A DNA stretch of 15,870 nt from Bdellovibrionales bacterium. Lineage in GTDB: Bacteria > Bdellovibrionota > UBA1018 > CAIMNF01. Position 1 is the first letter of the stretch. Every line of letters starts with the position of its first letter. The notes beneath the pieces were generated by a model. The model was not told the DNA's origin. It did not search any database and was given only the letters and a program-made list of their open reading frames with translations. Position numbers and translations under genes: made by a program. Shown piece by piece: positions 1 through 7,321 of this stretch. Location of the stretch: assembly GCA_947457605.1 (NCBI GenBank), contig CANGWP010000040.1, positions 1-15,870 on the forward strand, written 5' to 3'.

Positions 1-1
1 A

Positions 2-2005
2 CTCTTAAAACTGCCAAAAAGCATCTCAGGCCTTCTGGTTTCAAGCGGCAAGGAAACGTTTCTCGCGGGTGCCGACATCACGGAATTCCTGGAGCACTTC
101 AAACGCCCGGAACCCGAGCTTGCAACCTGGATTGGCGAGACCCAGGCACTTTTCAATCAAATCGAAGACATTGAAGCGCCCACCGTTTGCATCGTTGCGG
201 GATTCGCGCTGGGCGGCGGCTTCGAGTTTGCGCTAACTTGCGATTATCGGATTGCCGCCACGGGCGCAAAAATCGGCCTCCCCGAAACCAAGCTTGGAAT
301 CATCCCGGGCTGGGGCGGTACCGTTCGCCTTCCCCGCCTGATCGGACTTGACCCCGCCATCGAATGGATCACGAGCGGCAATCAAAACGATGCGCAGGAG
401 GCCTTCAAACTTGGCGCGATCGATGCGGTCGTGGCTCCGACCGATCTCAGGACCGCAGGCCTTGACCTCTTGGGAAAGCTCACAAGAAACGAGCTCGATT
501 GGAAAACCAGAAAAACCACCAAGAAATCAAAACTCACTCTGAGCTCCACCGAAAAGACGATGGGCTTTTCCATCATGAAGGCCGGAGTCATGGCGGCTGC
601 AGGCCCGAACTATCCGGCACCCTTTGCTGCGATCGAGGCGATCGAGAGCTCGCAGAACCTTGGCCGGGATGATGCCCTGAAAAATGAGGCGCTTCAATTT
701 GCGAAAGTTTCAAAGTCCACCCAGGCGCGAGCTCTGGTGGGAACTTTTCTTGCCGATCAGGCCGTGAAGAAAAAAGCGAAATCAGCGAAAGCGCTCGCAA
801 AGGAAGTGAAGCGCGCAGCCGTCATCGGCTCAGGAATCATGGGCGGAGGCATCGCCTATCAAAGCGCATATTCCAAGGTTCCGATTCTGATGAAGGACAT
901 CCGGGAAGAAGCGCTTGCCCATGGAATGAAAGAGGCCGCAAACCTCCTCGACAAACAGATCCAGCGGGGCAAAATGACCGCAATGGGAATGGCGGAAACC
1001 CTTTCCCGCATCACCCCGACACTCGATCTTCAGGCAGTAAAATCAGCGAATTTTGTGATTGAAGCGGTCACTGAAAACGAAAAGGTGAAAATCGCGGTGC
1101 TCCAAGAACTCGAGAACACCCTCGATCCATCCGCCTTTCTGACCTCCAACACTTCAACCATTTCGATCACGGGGCTTGCCAAGAGCCTGAAGCGCCCTGA
1201 AAATTTTTGCGGCATGCATTTCTTCAATCCGGTTCCAAAAATGCCGCTGGTGGAGATCATCCGCGGAGAAAAGACCTCACCCGAAACCATTGCTTCCGCC
1301 GTTCAGTATGCAAACCAGATGGGGAAAACTCCGATCGTGGTGAATGACTGCCCGGGATTTCTGGTAAACCGGGTGCTGTTTGCCTACTTCACAGCGTTCA
1401 ATCAACTGGTGAAGCAAGGCGTGGATTTCGTTCGAATCGACAAGGTCATGGAAAAATGGGGCTGGCCGATGGGTCCTGCCTACCTTCTTGATGTCGTAGG
1501 TGTCGATACCGCCCATCATGCAAGCTCCGTCATGGCCAAGGGATTTCCAGACCGCATGCCTCTCCATGAAGATGACAGCGTTGCGATCCTTTATCGCGCC
1601 AATCGCTTCGGGCAGAAAAACGGAAAAGGATTCTACACTTATTCTGTCGATGCCAAAGGCAAGCCCAAGAAGGAGATTCACCCCGAGATCTACTCGGTCC
1701 TGGGTCAGAATCCATCCGCTGCGAAGGCCGATGTGTCGGATGCTGAGATCATTGACCGATTGATGCTCCCCTTCATTTTCGAAAGTGCCCGATGCCTCTC
1801 CGAAAAGATCGTCGAAACTGCAGCCGAGCTTGATCTCGCAATGCTCACTGGGCTTGGATTTCCTCCGTTCCGCGGAGGCCCCATGCGCTATGCGGAAGCT
1901 CTGGGTGTAAAAGCATTGTTTGAAAAAGGAACGGAACTGAACAAAAAATGGGGCCCACTTTTCGAAGTCGCCCCAGGAGTGAAGGAGGCCTTGAGCCATG
2001 TCTAA
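2..2005 (+). CDS. fadB: Fatty-acid oxidation complex subunit alpha, FadB (5' partial)
   Basis: Multifunctional beta-oxidation enzyme: enoyl-CoA hydratase at the N-terminus, L-3-hydroxyacyl-CoA dehydrogenase at the C-terminus. The frame is open from base 2, so the start lies off the window; 667 residues are visible, and by alignment from memory with E. coli FadB (729 aa) about 45 residues are missing. Visible hydratase motifs are GGGFE (Glu codon 224-226) and GLPETKLG (Glu codon 284-286), the two catalytic glutamates. The NAD-binding loop GSGIMGGG is encoded at 827-850. Further on are GMHFFNPVPKMPLVE, with the dehydrogenase histidine, and DCPGFLVNRVL, then the C-terminal LGFPPFRGGP segment. 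No frameshift or internal stop is seen. The last codons overlap the start of fadA by 8 bases, the usual fadBA arrangement. An internal ATG at 431 is not the start, because the hydratase domain upstream is in frame and conserved. Confidence 0.97.
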   Translation, partial: LLKLPKSISGLLVSSGKETFLAGADITEFLEHFKRPEPELATWIGETQALFNQIEDIEAPTVCIVAGFALGGGFEFALTCDYRIAATGAKIGLPETKLGIIPGWGGTVRLPRLIGLDPAIEWITSGNQNDAQEAFKLGAIDAVVAPTDLRTAGLDLLGKLTRNELDWKTRKTTKKSKLTLSSTEKTMGFSIMKAGVMAAAGPNYPAPFAAIEAIESSQNLGRDDALKNEALQFAKVSKSTQARALVGTFLADQAVKKKAKSAKALAKEVKRAAVIGSGIMGGGIAYQSAYSKVPILMKDIREEALAHGMKEAANLLDKQIQRGKMTAMGMAETLSRITPTLDLQAVKSANFVIEAVTENEKVKIAVLQELENTLDPSAFLTSNTSTISITGLAKSLKRPENFCGMHFFNPVPKMPLVEIIRGEKTSPETIASAVQYANQMGKTPIVVNDCPGFLVNRVLFAYFTAFNQLVKQGVDFVRIDKVMEKWGWPMGPAYLLDVVGVDTAHHASSVMAKGFPDRMPLHEDDSVAILYRANRFGQKNGKGFYTYSVDAKGKPKKEIHPEIYSVLGQNPSAAKADVSDAEIIDRLMLPFIFESARCLSEKIVETAAELDLAMLTGLGFPPFRGGPMRYAEALGVKALFEKGTELNKKWGPLFEVAPGVKEALSHV

Positions 2006-3179
2006 GATGAATCCCCGTGATGTTGTGATCGTGGATGCAATCCGTACCCCGATGGGCAGATCCAAAGGTGGAGCGTTTCGGAATGTTCGTGCCGAAAATC
2101 TCTCCGCCCACCTCATGGACTCCCTGCTCGATCGGAACCCCGCTCTTGATCCAAATGAGATTGAAGACATCATCTGGGGTTGTGTGCAACAGACTCTCGA
2201 GCAGTCTTTCAATGTGGCGCGAATGGCCCAACTCGTGAGCCGAATCCCCTTTCATGTCAGCTCCCAAACCGTGAATCGACTCTGCGGATCTTCGATGACC
2301 GCGCTCCACATGGCAGCCCAGGGCATCCAGTCCGGACAAGGGGATGTCTACATGGTCGGCGGAGTGGAACACATGGGGCATGTGCCAATGACCCTGAACG
2401 TGGATTTCAATCCGAAGTCCCATCGATCCATTTCAAAGGGCGCCCAGAACATGGGGCTCACAGCGGAGCTTCTCTCCAAAATGCATGGCGTTTCTCGCGA
2501 GGAGCAGGACCGATTCGCGCTCAGATCCCATCAGAATGCCCATCGCGCCACCATAGAGGGCGGATTCAAAAATGAAATCGTCCCAACCCAAGGTCACGAT
2601 GAAAAAGGATTCTTGAAGAACTTTGATTTCGACGAAGTGATCCGGCCTGAATCCACCTATGAATCGCTCGCAACTCTTAAGCCCGTTTTTGACCCGAAGA
2701 ACGGCACGGTGACCGCAGGAAATGCATCTGCCATTTCGGACGGCGCTTCTGCTCTTCTTGTGACTTCGTTTGAAAGGGCACAGAGCCTGGGCCTAAAGCC
2801 TCTGGTAAAAGTTAGGTCCACTGCAGCCTCCGGCTGTGATCCCTCCATCATGGGATTTGGTCCGGTTCCGGCCGTTCAGAAATGCCTGAACCGGGCGAAC
2901 GTGAACATTCAGGATGTGGATTTGTTCGAACTGAATGAGGCCTTTGCAGCGCAAAGTCTGCCTGTCATCAAGGCTCTTGGCCTCATGGATGTCATGGAAT
3001 CCAAGATCAATCTGAATGGCGGCGCCATTGCTCTTGGGCACCCCCTTGGATGCTCAGGCACCCGGATCACAGCCACTTTGATTCATCTGATGAAATCAAA
3101 AAAGGCCCGCTTTGGCGTGTCCACCATGTGCATTGGTTTTGGTCAGGGGGTCGCAACCCTGCTTGAGAATCTGGACTAG
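1998..3179 (+). CDS. fadA: 3-ketoacyl-CoA thiolase, FadA
   Basis: Thiolase that cleaves 3-ketoacyl-CoA with CoA to acetyl-CoA and a shortened acyl-CoA; beta subunit of the FadBA complex. It has 393 residues, against 387 in E. coli. It closely follows E. coli FadA from VVIVDAIRTPMGRSKGG onward. Nucleophilic Cys96 lies in NRLCGSSM, NEAFAAQ is at 313-319, His348 in GGAIALGHPLG and Cys378 in TMCIGFGQG, so the active site is complete. The ATG sits inside the end of fadB (8-base overlap), which suggests translational coupling. An ATG three codons later is a possible alternative start. Confidence 0.97.
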   Translation: MSKMNPRDVVIVDAIRTPMGRSKGGAFRNVRAENLSAHLMDSLLDRNPALDPNEIEDIIWGCVQQTLEQSFNVARMAQLVSRIPFHVSSQTVNRLCGSSMTALHMAAQGIQSGQGDVYMVGGVEHMGHVPMTLNVDFNPKSHRSISKGAQNMGLTAELLSKMHGVSREEQDRFALRSHQNAHRATIEGGFKNEIVPTQGHDEKGFLKNFDFDEVIRPESTYESLATLKPVFDPKNGTVTAGNASAISDGASALLVTSFERAQSLGLKPLVKVRSTAASGCDPSIMGFGPVPAVQKCLNRANVNIQDVDLFELNEAFAAQSLPVIKALGLMDVMESKINLNGGAIALGHPLGCSGTRITATLIHLMKSKKARFGVSTMCIGFGQGVATLLENLD

Positions 3180-3180
3180 G

Positions 3181-3453
3181 ATGCAGGAAGGTCCCTCCTC
3201 GAAGAAGAGACTGCTCTGGCTCGCTCTGATTTCAATTCTACTGGACTCAGGGCTTTCATTGCTTGAGATTCCCTTCTTTGGAGCACTCCCCGTTGCGCTC
3301 ACCATTGAGGAGATCATTGAACTTGTGATCAGCAGCCTGCTCGCCGGGAACCGACTGAAACTCACGTGGCTTGACCGCGTCCTCGGATTTTTGCCCGTTC
3401 CGGGAGTGACTGCCATCACGGCTCACCTGATTCGCAATTGGATTAAAGATTGA
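3181..3453 (+). CDS. Small hydrophobic protein of unknown function
   Basis: 90-residue protein that begins one base after the fadA stop codon, so it is probably cotranslated with fadA. I do not recognise the family. A basic N-terminus (KKR at 8-10) precedes a hydrophobic stretch (about 11-35), a second hydrophobic or amphipathic stretch with acidic residues (IEEIIELV, about 42-50) and a third segment around a GFLPVPGVTAI motif (about 68-78). This fits a small membrane-associated protein with two or three short helices. The open frame extends upstream to 3112, but that part overlaps fadA, so the ATG at 3181 is preferred. Its place directly after fadBA hints at a role in lipid or fatty-acid handling, but this is inference. 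Confidence 0.7.
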   Translation: MQEGPSSKKRLLWLALISILLDSGLSLLEIPFFGALPVALTIEEIIELVISSLLAGNRLKLTWLDRVLGFLPVPGVTAITAHLIRNWIKD

Positions 3454-3478
3454 AAATCAAAGAAAGAGGACCTCTGAC

Positions 3479-4000
3479 ATGACTTACCAGTCAAACCCCG
3501 AGCTCAGAAAGCTTTTCATGAAACTGTTCGAGCTTGAATCCTCGGAGGATCAGGCCACGATTCAAGCTCACGGATCCCCTCTGGCAGAAGATGTTCTCAT
3601 CAAACTCTCCTCAGAACTGAGAAGTCTCATCGAGCAGCCAGAAATTTCACTTTCTGACCTGGGATCCGAGATAAACCGCTGGTTCGGCGAGGAAGAAGAA
3701 GCCCGGGATTGGCTCGTGAGCATTCTCAGAGCTTTGGATCAAACCTCCGCTGCGGGGGGATCCTTGAAGGTAGTCGATTCGAATGGAACTCCCCTCACCG
3801 AAGGGGATGCCGTCACCGTGATCAAGGATCTCAAGGTCAAGGGCGGATCAAGCGACCTCAAGCGCGGCACCATGATTCGATCCATCCACCTTACTTCAGA
3901 TTCCGGTCTGATTGAATGCAAGGTGGATGGATCGGTGCTGGTTCTTAAGACAATTTTTCTTAAGAAGGCCTTAACCTGGCACCACTCCTCCCTAGAGTGA
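3479..4000 (+). CDS. PhnA-domain protein with an unrecognised N-terminal region
   Basis: 173-residue protein with an AGAGGA ribosome site upstream of the ATG. Residues about 97-164 match the C-terminal domain of PhnA/YjdM: VVDSNGTPLTEGDAV, then IKDLKVKG, a KRGT turn, ECKVDG, and the closing FLKK. E. coli PhnA is about 111 aa and has an N-terminal zinc ribbon with CxxC pairs. Here that region is replaced by about 95 mostly helical, acidic residues with no cysteine pairs (for example SDLGSEINRWFGEEEEARDW). PhnA was named from a phosphonate locus, but its role is not established, and no phosphonate genes are nearby. It lies 25 bases after the small hydrophobic gene and may belong to the fad operon. 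Its 3' end overlaps the minus-strand ORF at 3992-4231 by 9 bases. Confidence 0.85.
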   Translation: MTYQSNPELRKLFMKLFELESSEDQATIQAHGSPLAEDVLIKLSSELRSLIEQPEISLSDLGSEINRWFGEEEEARDWLVSILRALDQTSAAGGSLKVVDSNGTPLTEGDAVTVIKDLKVKGGSSDLKRGTMIRSIHLTSDSGLIECKVDGSVLVLKTIFLKKALTWHHSSLE

Positions 4001-4231
4001 CTCGCCGCTGGTGCTGGAAACTGAGCCAGTGGTGCTAGAGCTTGAACCGCTGGAGCTTGAACCGCCCCCTCCGTTACACTTTCCCAGATAATCGTCTTCA
4101 TGGCGGTTCACGCCACGAGGCAGGTGACCGTTTAGACCGTTCCCAGATATGCAAATTTCAACGTGCCCATTGTGGCAAAGAAGAACTTTGGATTCCCCAC
4201 CTGGACCAACACATTTGTGTGCTTGTTCCAT
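3992..4231 (-). CDS. Small Cys/His protein with Gly/Ser-rich tail (uncertain, possibly a remnant)
   Basis: 79-residue ORF. The N-terminal 52 residues carry four cysteines in a patterned segment (HKCVGPGG, KVLLCHNGH, EICISG, HEDDYLGKC). From memory this resembles a short motif in some exported bacterial proteins that pairs a CH..G element with a HL..GD..G.C ending. The C-terminal 27 residues are almost only Gly, Ser and Thr. The ATG has no Shine-Dalgarno site and there is no signal peptide. The in-frame codons upstream, back to a TAG at 4286-4288, also encode Gly/Ser-rich sequence, so the original protein may have been longer. Either the start is upstream and unusual, or this is the end of a degraded gene. 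It is convergent with the PhnA-domain gene. Confidence 0.45.
   Translation of the reverse strand: MEQAHKCVGPGGESKVLLCHNGHVEICISGNGLNGHLPRGVNRHEDDYLGKCNGGGGSSSSGSSSSTTGSVSSTSGESL
4038..4065. repeat. Two-copy 13-bp direct repeat in the Gly/Ser tail
   Basis: GAGCTTGAACCGC occurs at 4038-4050 and again at 4053-4065, with a period of 15 bases (five codons) on the minus-strand ORF. It encodes Gly/Ser residues in the low-complexity tail and fits slippage-type expansion of the linker. Confidence 0.75.
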
Positions 4232-4427
4232 TTCTTGATCAAAATTCGACCCACCCGATGAGTTGGATCCACCGATCGAACCCTCCTAGGATCCCAATCC
4301 TACACAACTTTTGCAATGCGTCCAAAGCGACACATGGACCCATCTCGTTGATTTCATTGGAATCATGGCCTTAGCCGCAAAAAATGAAACCAAATTCTGT
4401 GAATGAGGCCCCCACCAAAACCGATTC
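4232..4427. other. Stretch without a clear gene
   Basis: 196 bases between the small Gly/Ser ORF and the stop of the LysR gene. The minus-strand frame of the small ORF continues to a TAG at 4286-4288 with Gly/Ser-type codons. Upstream of that TAG the same frame is open again but shows no convincing signal peptide or domain. I see no hairpin with a T-run that would end LysR transcription. Confidence 0.5.
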
Positions 4428-5330
4428 TCAATTTTTCTCTCTCTGCACACGTCCGCGCAGCCAATTCTCGAGCAATAGAACCCAAGGTGCCTTTCGGTCA
4501 TCCCTTCTGTGGAAAATGAAAATCTTCTGCTTTGGGATGAATTCATCTCCAAGATCCTCGATCAAGACATCCTTGGAATGAATCCCCCAATCCTCCGGAA
4601 TGATGGCCCATCCCATTCCCCGACTCACAAGCTCAACGACACTAAACCAATCCTCCACAATTCTTGAAACTTGAAGATCCTGAAAACGCCAATCTTTCCA
4701 AGCGAGAAAATCATCAAGATAGGCATGATGATTCCCGTAGACCACTACCGGACGGTTTCGAAGTGCCTCACCTCCCCCGACAGGAAGACTCCAGGACCTT
4801 GGATAAATGAGCTTGAACCTGGATTCAAAAAAGAGCTTGGCCACAAGATCCGAGGAGTCAACGGTTCGTGCGGAGACCGCCAAATCCACTCGGTGTTCCC
4901 TTAATGCAAGCAGCGCATCCGAGGAACTGCTCTGAATGAACTCAATTTGTCCTGGAAACGGAAACGGCAAAAAGGGAAGGAATAGCTCGCGCCTGCCGGA
5001 TACCCTGATCTTTTGATGATCCAAATCTCTTGCTTTCCGGTGGATCCGCTCATGAATCAAATGCAAAGCATGGTAGGACTCTTTCAACTCATCCACATAA
5101 GCTTGCCCAAGCCTGGTCAAAACCTTGCGTTTTCCGGAAAAGGAAAAAACGGGGAACTGAACCGCCCCTTCCAGTTTCTTCAACTGAAAAGAAAGCGCGG
5201 GCTGACTCACCCCGAGTGCTTTTGCCGCTTTGATCATATCCCCCTCCCTTCCAAACGCGAGGAGAGCCAGAACCGCGTCCTGTTCCGGCAAAGTTCGGGA
5301 AAGCTCTGCAACATCAAGCTCCTTAGTCAT
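4428..5330 (-). CDS. LysR-type transcriptional regulator
   Basis: 300-residue LTTR. An N-terminal winged helix-turn-helix covers about residues 17-76, with the recognition-helix signature IKAAKALGVSQPALSFQLKKLE (about 33-54) followed by LTRLGQAY. The effector-binding domain follows from about residue 107, with RVDLAVSAR (about 146-154) and a C-terminal SRGMGWAIIPEDW segment. The inducer cannot be read from sequence. The ATG at 5330 has no Shine-Dalgarno site; an AT-only run precedes it, so weak or leaderless translation is possible. It is divergent from the 5403-6323 unit, the common arrangement for an LTTR that controls its neighbour, so those genes are the first candidate targets. Confidence 0.93.
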   Translation of the reverse strand: MTKELDVAELSRTLPEQDAVLALLAFGREGDMIKAAKALGVSQPALSFQLKKLEGAVQFPVFSFSGKRKVLTRLGQAYVDELKESYHALHLIHERIHRKARDLDHQKIRVSGRRELFLPFLPFPFPGQIEFIQSSSSDALLALREHRVDLAVSARTVDSSDLVAKLFFESRFKLIYPRSWSLPVGGGEALRNRPVVVYGNHHAYLDDFLAWKDWRFQDLQVSRIVEDWFSVVELVSRGMGWAIIPEDWGIHSKDVLIEDLGDEFIPKQKIFIFHRRDDRKAPWVLLLENWLRGRVQREKN

Positions 5331-5402
5331 ATTTAAATTTTTTATATTAAATCATAAATATTTTGAATATTATTTTACCCCTTCTTTGCTAAGGTGCCTT
5401 CT
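5331..5402. promoter_or_regulatory. AT-rich divergent promoter/operator region
   Basis: 72 bases between two divergent starts. Bases 5331-5375 are almost pure A/T, unlike the flanking coding DNA. They contain AATATT-TTG-AATATT (5357-5371), a symmetric 6-3-6 element of the size expected for an LTTR half-site pair, plus several TATATT/TATTAT strings that could serve as -10 boxes in either direction. No single promoter stands out. Autoregulation and activation of the exported-protein gene are inferences from position. Confidence 0.45.
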
Positions 5403-5882
5403 ATGAAAACCATTGCTCTCTTGAGTGTTTTGCTTCTCCCCTCCCTTGCCCTCGCCGATGGATTCTTCTGCAAAGGCAGCTCGACCGGACTTGATTTCAA
5501 GGTGATCAACCACACCAAAGCTTCTGCAGGCACCCGGACCCCGGCGATCATGGTGGTTTCTTCTCCCTATGTGATCTCCGATCGGAAGACAATTGCTGTA
5601 TTCACAGCGCGGAACCAAACCTTGGAATACAGAGGACGCGGGATTTACGAAGGACAAGTGGACCTCAGATACCCCGAAACCGGCCGAAAAGGCGAGAACA
5701 TCGCCGGCACCAAGCTTGGTGAACTAAAGAGCATCCAGCTCGACATCGAGTTCTCATACTCTCACCATGACTCCTCGCTCGCGAATTCGGTGGCTGAGAT
5801 TCCAGGAAAAATCTTTTACCTAAAGCGCTCAGGTGAGATTCTTGAGGAATCCGCCGTGTGCAAGCGCTATCATAAAGAGTAA
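5403..5882 (+). CDS. Exported protein of unknown function
   Basis: 159-residue protein starting at ATG 5403 (AAGG about 8 bases upstream; an in-frame GTG at 5394 is less likely). A clear Sec signal peptide covers residues 1-18 with an ALA cleavage site before DGFFC. The mature part has two cysteines, Cys23 near the new N-terminus and Cys153 near the C-terminus, which could form a disulfide in the periplasm. The rest looks like an all-beta domain: LDFKVINHT, AIMVVSS, LEYRGRGIYEGQVDL, IQLDIEFSYS. I do not recognise a named family; similar small exported proteins exist in Bdellovibrio-like bacteria, from memory. Its stop codon is directly followed by the ATG of the FliG-like gene, so the two are probably cotranslated. 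Confidence 0.85.
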   Translation: MKTIALLSVLLLPSLALADGFFCKGSSTGLDFKVINHTKASAGTRTPAIMVVSSPYVISDRKTIAVFTARNQTLEYRGRGIYEGQVDLRYPETGRKGENIAGTKLGELKSIQLDIEFSYSHHDSSLANSVAEIPGKIFYLKRSGEILEESAVCKRYHKE

Positions 5883-6323
5883 ATGACGAAGAAAAAAGAC
5901 CAGGAAGCCATTCGCATAGACGGGAAAAAGGAGGCATCCTCCCTCCTCGCAGCTCTCGACTCCAAAACGCGCGACCGCATCCTCACTGACATCGAAAGAT
6001 CAGATCCAAGCCTCGCCCAAACTCTTCGAAAAGGAATGGCAAGATTCGAGCATCTGCTCGCACTTGACCCAGCCTCTCTTGCCAAAGTGGTCCAGGCGTT
6101 TCCAAACGCTTTGATCGCACTTGCCACCCGAGGACTCGAAACCTCCGAGGAAGAATTGCTTTTCTCAAAACTATCGGTCCGCCAGGCCAATTCAATCCGG
6201 GAAGAGCGCACTGCAATGGGACCTCAAAAAAAGACAGATGTCGATTCCGCTCGTGAAAAGCTCCTCACTCACGCAAGAAGCCTTCACGAGAGCGGCGCAA
6301 TCACCCTGTATCCCAGAACCTGA
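5883..6323 (+). CDS. Stand-alone FliG middle/C-terminal domain-like protein
   Basis: 146-residue protein that aligns without gaps over about 62 residues with the C-terminal domain of flagellar switch protein FliG; the FliG-N domain is absent. Residues 22-60 (RDRILTDIERSDPSLAQTL, then FEHLLALD) match the FliG segment that ends in MFxFEDLLxLDD. Residues 80-140 match the FliGC torque domain, including MGP at 112-114 and the final SGAITL. The five charged E. coli FliG positions K264, R281, D288, D289 and R297 correspond to Arg83, Arg100, Glu107, Glu108 and Lys116, so charge is kept at all five. No other flagellar gene is in the window. It may act on the C-ring, be a divergent switch paralogue, or serve elsewhere. 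ATG follows the upstream stop with no spacer. Confidence 0.85.
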   Translation: MTKKKDQEAIRIDGKKEASSLLAALDSKTRDRILTDIERSDPSLAQTLRKGMARFEHLLALDPASLAKVVQAFPNALIALATRGLETSEEELLFSKLSVRQANSIREERTAMGPQKKTDVDSAREKLLTHARSLHESGAITLYPRT

Positions 6324-6326
6324 TCT

Positions 6327-7301
6327 TTACCAGCCAAGTACGTAGGAGAAGATCAAGGGAGCAACGATGGTTGCATCCGACTCTACGATGAACTTTGGAG
6401 TATCAACTCCAAGCTTGGCCCAAGTGATTTTCTCGTTCGGTACCGCACCGGAGTAAGAACCATAGCTCGTGGTTGAATCACTGATCTGGCAGAAATAACC
6501 CCAGAGCTTCGGATTGCGATTCAGATCTTTTTCCAGCATCGGAACCACGCAGATGGGGAAATCACCGGCAATTCCGCCACCAATCTGAAAGAATCCAATG
6601 GTCGCCTTTCCACTCGTGGCCTCGGTATACCAGTCCGCAAGGCTCATCATGTATTCAATGCCGGTTTTCACGGTATGGACGTTCTTCACCCGCTTTTCCA
6701 TACAGTAGGCCGCATACATGTTCCCGAGAGTTGAATCTTCCCAGCCAGGAACCACCATGGGCAGATTCTTTTCTGCGGCAGCAAGCATCCAGGAGTTCTT
6801 TGGATCAATCTGATAGTGGGGCTTGAATTTTCCTTTTTTCAAAGCACGGTAAAAGAACTCATGCGGGAAGCAGCGTTCGCCCTTGCTTTCCGCCTCAAGC
6901 CACTCTTCTTCCATGATCCGCCAGATCTTTCTCATGGCTTCCTCTTCCGGAATACAGGTGTCGGTAACGCGGTTCAGATTGCGCTTCAGAAGTTCCTGCT
7001 CCTGTTCGGGAGTAAGGTCACGATAGTTCGGAATCCGCTCATAGTGGTCATGCGCCACAAGATTGTAGATATCCTCTTCGAGGTTCGCGCCTGTGCATGA
7101 AATTCCATGAATTTTATCCTGACGGATCATCTCGGCAAGGCTGAGTCCAAGCTCGGCGGTACTCATCGCTCCCGCAAGAGTGACGAACATCTTGTTTCCT
7201 TTTTCGAGATGGATCTTGTACCCCTTTGCGGCATCCATCATTGCAGCCGCATTGAAGTGGCGATAATGGTGTTCCATGAACTTTGTAATGTTTCCTGACA
7301 T
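6327..7301 (-). CDS. Deoxyhypusine synthase-like protein (bacterial family)
   Basis: 324-residue member of the DHS/homospermidine synthase family, NAD-dependent aminobutyl transferases that use spermidine or related polyamines. Start ATG 7301 has a strong AAGGAG site; the longer frame to 7364 would run into the upstream gene. Rossmann-type features include SCTGANLEEDIYNL (about 69-82) and FQIGGGIAGDF (about 238-248). The covalent-intermediate lysine is kept as Lys296 in ITWAKL, in the same context as human Lys329 (SWGKI). The KHH motif after GGG, which holds spermidine-binding His288 in human DHS, is replaced by GDF here. Bacteria lack eIF5A, so the true acceptor is unknown; homospermidine or another polyamine reaction is possible. 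It ends 3 bases from the convergent FliG-like gene and follows the UDG-like gene by 20 bases. Confidence 0.92.
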   Translation of the reverse strand: MSGNITKFMEHHYRHFNAAAMMDAAKGYKIHLEKGNKMFVTLAGAMSTAELGLSLAEMIRQDKIHGISCTGANLEEDIYNLVAHDHYERIPNYRDLTPEQEQELLKRNLNRVTDTCIPEEEAMRKIWRIMEEEWLEAESKGERCFPHEFFYRALKKGKFKPHYQIDPKNSWMLAAAEKNLPMVVPGWEDSTLGNMYAAYCMEKRVKNVHTVKTGIEYMMSLADWYTEATSGKATIGFFQIGGGIAGDFPICVVPMLEKDLNRNPKLWGYFCQISDSTTSYGSYSGAVPNEKITWAKLGVDTPKFIVESDATIVAPLIFSYVLGW

Positions 7302-7321
7302 GAGTTTCTCCTTTTTGCCTT

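Noticed and set aside
1277..2423. Long minus-strand open frames opposite fadB and fadA (311 and 192 aa)
   Set aside because: They lie fully opposite two strongly conserved genes, show no recognisable domain, and are explained by codon bias of the real genes.
6324..6326. Bidirectional terminator between the FliG-like and DHS-like genes
   Set aside because: Only three bases separate the convergent stops and no hairpin with a T-run was seen there.
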